From positions 226,001-290,000 of the forward strand of contig NZ_CP092417.1 of the NCBI RefSeq assembly GCF_023716865.1: a stretch of 64,000 nt of DNA. Direction: 5' to 3'. This stretch comes from Endozoicomonas sp. SCSIO W0465. GTDB lineage: Bacteria; Pseudomonadota; Gammaproteobacteria; Pseudomonadales; Endozoicomonadaceae. The position numbers were made by a program, and so were the translations under genes. Of the stretch, positions 63,212-64,000 are shown in pieces (position 1 is the stretch's first letter; each line of letters begins with the position of its first letter). The notes beneath the pieces were generated by a model, which saw only the letters and a program-made list of their open reading frames with translations, ran no database searches and had not been told where the DNA came from.

Positions 63212-64000
63212 TTGACCATGAATATAGGCCGAATCTCAGATCTCATCAGTAATGACACCTGCTTTGAGATGATCCGTGAGAACCGCTGGCCAGATGGCAC
63301 TGTTCTCTGTCCGCACTGTGATTCTGAGAATGTCAAAAAGAATGGACACGACAATGTGCAGGTAGAGTGCCAGCACTATTACTGTAAGTCCTGTAAGCGC
63401 TACTTCGATGACCTGACAAATACGGTTTTCGCAGGACACCACCGACCACTCAAAGTCTGGATTGCCTGTCTCTATTTAATGGGGCTGAACGTCTCCAACA
63501 GCCAGATAGCTCAGGAACTTGATCTGTGTGTCAGTGATGCACACCATATGACCACAGTCTTACGAAATGGTGTTGTTGACCGAAAGCCTGAAGTGATTCT
63601 TGATGGCGAAGTTGAATTCGACGAGGTCTACATTGTAGCTGGTCACAAGGGACACCCTGAAGCATTAAAAAAATCTGGATCGTCCACCGAGAAAAAGAAG
63701 GCTTAAAGGCGCTCCGGGCCGTGGGACTCTTGAAAAAGACAAACCGCCGGTATTGGGAATGATTCAAAGGGGAGGTCAGGTCATTATCAACATGCTGTCG
63801 AACGTTAAGAAGGCGACAATCGAACCATTTATCAAGAAACACGTAGCCCCACAGAGCCAGATTTATACCGATGAATACAACATCTATGATGACCTTGAAA
63901 GCTGGGGCTTCAGACATAAAACGGTCTGTCACGGCAAAGGTGAGTATGCCCGTGATGATGACAAAGACGGTATTTACGAGGTGCATGTTAATACTATGGA
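63212..64000 (+). pseudogene. IS1595-family transposase, frameshifted, runs off the window
   Basis: The gene starts at about 63212-63218 and has a zinc-ribbon (CPHCDSENV..CKSCKRYF) typical of IS1595, then the DDE domain beginning LDGEVEFDEVYIVAGHKG. The frame stops at 63706. The expected continuation (RLKGAPGRGTLEKDKPPVLGMIQRGGQ in key residues GRGTLEKDKPP) is in another frame, so an indel lies near the A7 run at about 63665. The second frame (Asp in YTDEYNIY) continues to the window edge. The transposase is probably inactive, although programmed frameshifting cannot be excluded. Confidence 0.8.

Overview
The window looks like the chromosome of a marine gammaproteobacterium related to Endozoicomonas/Hahellaceae. 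Gene order is the evidence: radC / coaBC-dut-argB-slmA / pyrE / crc / rph / yicC and EEP-dsbA-cytochrome c4 / engB mix Pseudomonas-type and enteric-type synteny. A very high insertion-sequence (IS) load and several eukaryote-like proteins fit an animal-associated lifestyle. The genus is an inference.

Layout. 0.2-2.6 kb: a eukaryotic-type Ser/Thr kinase, and znuA behind a near-perfect Zur box. 2.7-11.1 kb: an alternate (CS1/alpha type) chaperone-usher fimbrial locus. Its oppositely oriented chaperone gene is split by two different ISs but keeps its frame across both. 11.1-30.6 kb: conserved housekeeping genes (purU, nudF, a nadD-like gene, EEP nuclease, dsbA, cytochrome c4, engB, a MalZ-like glucosidase, radC, coaBC, dut, argB, slmA, pyrE, rph, yicC). 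crc is frameshifted by an 8-bp tandem duplication. The intergenic regions hold a MITE, two inverted-repeat or terminator structures and a cluster of DnaA boxes.

30.7-49.5 kb: a decayed prophage. It has an integrase (split by an IS21 element that itself carries an IS66 element), an AlpA-like gene, an antirepressor, SSB, RdgC (split by IS1182), YqaJ exonuclease (split by an IS50-like element), an ERF annealase, a CI-like repressor with three palindromic operators, and the start of a rightward replication operon. 49.5-54.6 kb is a pile of IS66 and IS4 copies that has replaced the right half of the prophage.

54.6-64 kb: the most unusual part. Two paralogous proteins carry canonical homeodomains (helix 3 WFQNQR and WFQNKR) and share a C-terminal module, which is very unexpected in a bacterium. 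One gene overlaps an acyl-CoA synthetase gene by 4 bp. A nearby IS-truncated ORF has a nuclear-localisation-like basic stretch. Between the homeodomain genes lie polB (DNA polymerase II), an ISNCY-like element and a six-copy 11-bp tandem repeat. An IS1595 element begins at the right edge.

Working hypothesis: the homeodomain proteins, and possibly the kinase and the basic ORF, are host-directed nucleomodulin-type effectors. This rests on sequence motifs only.
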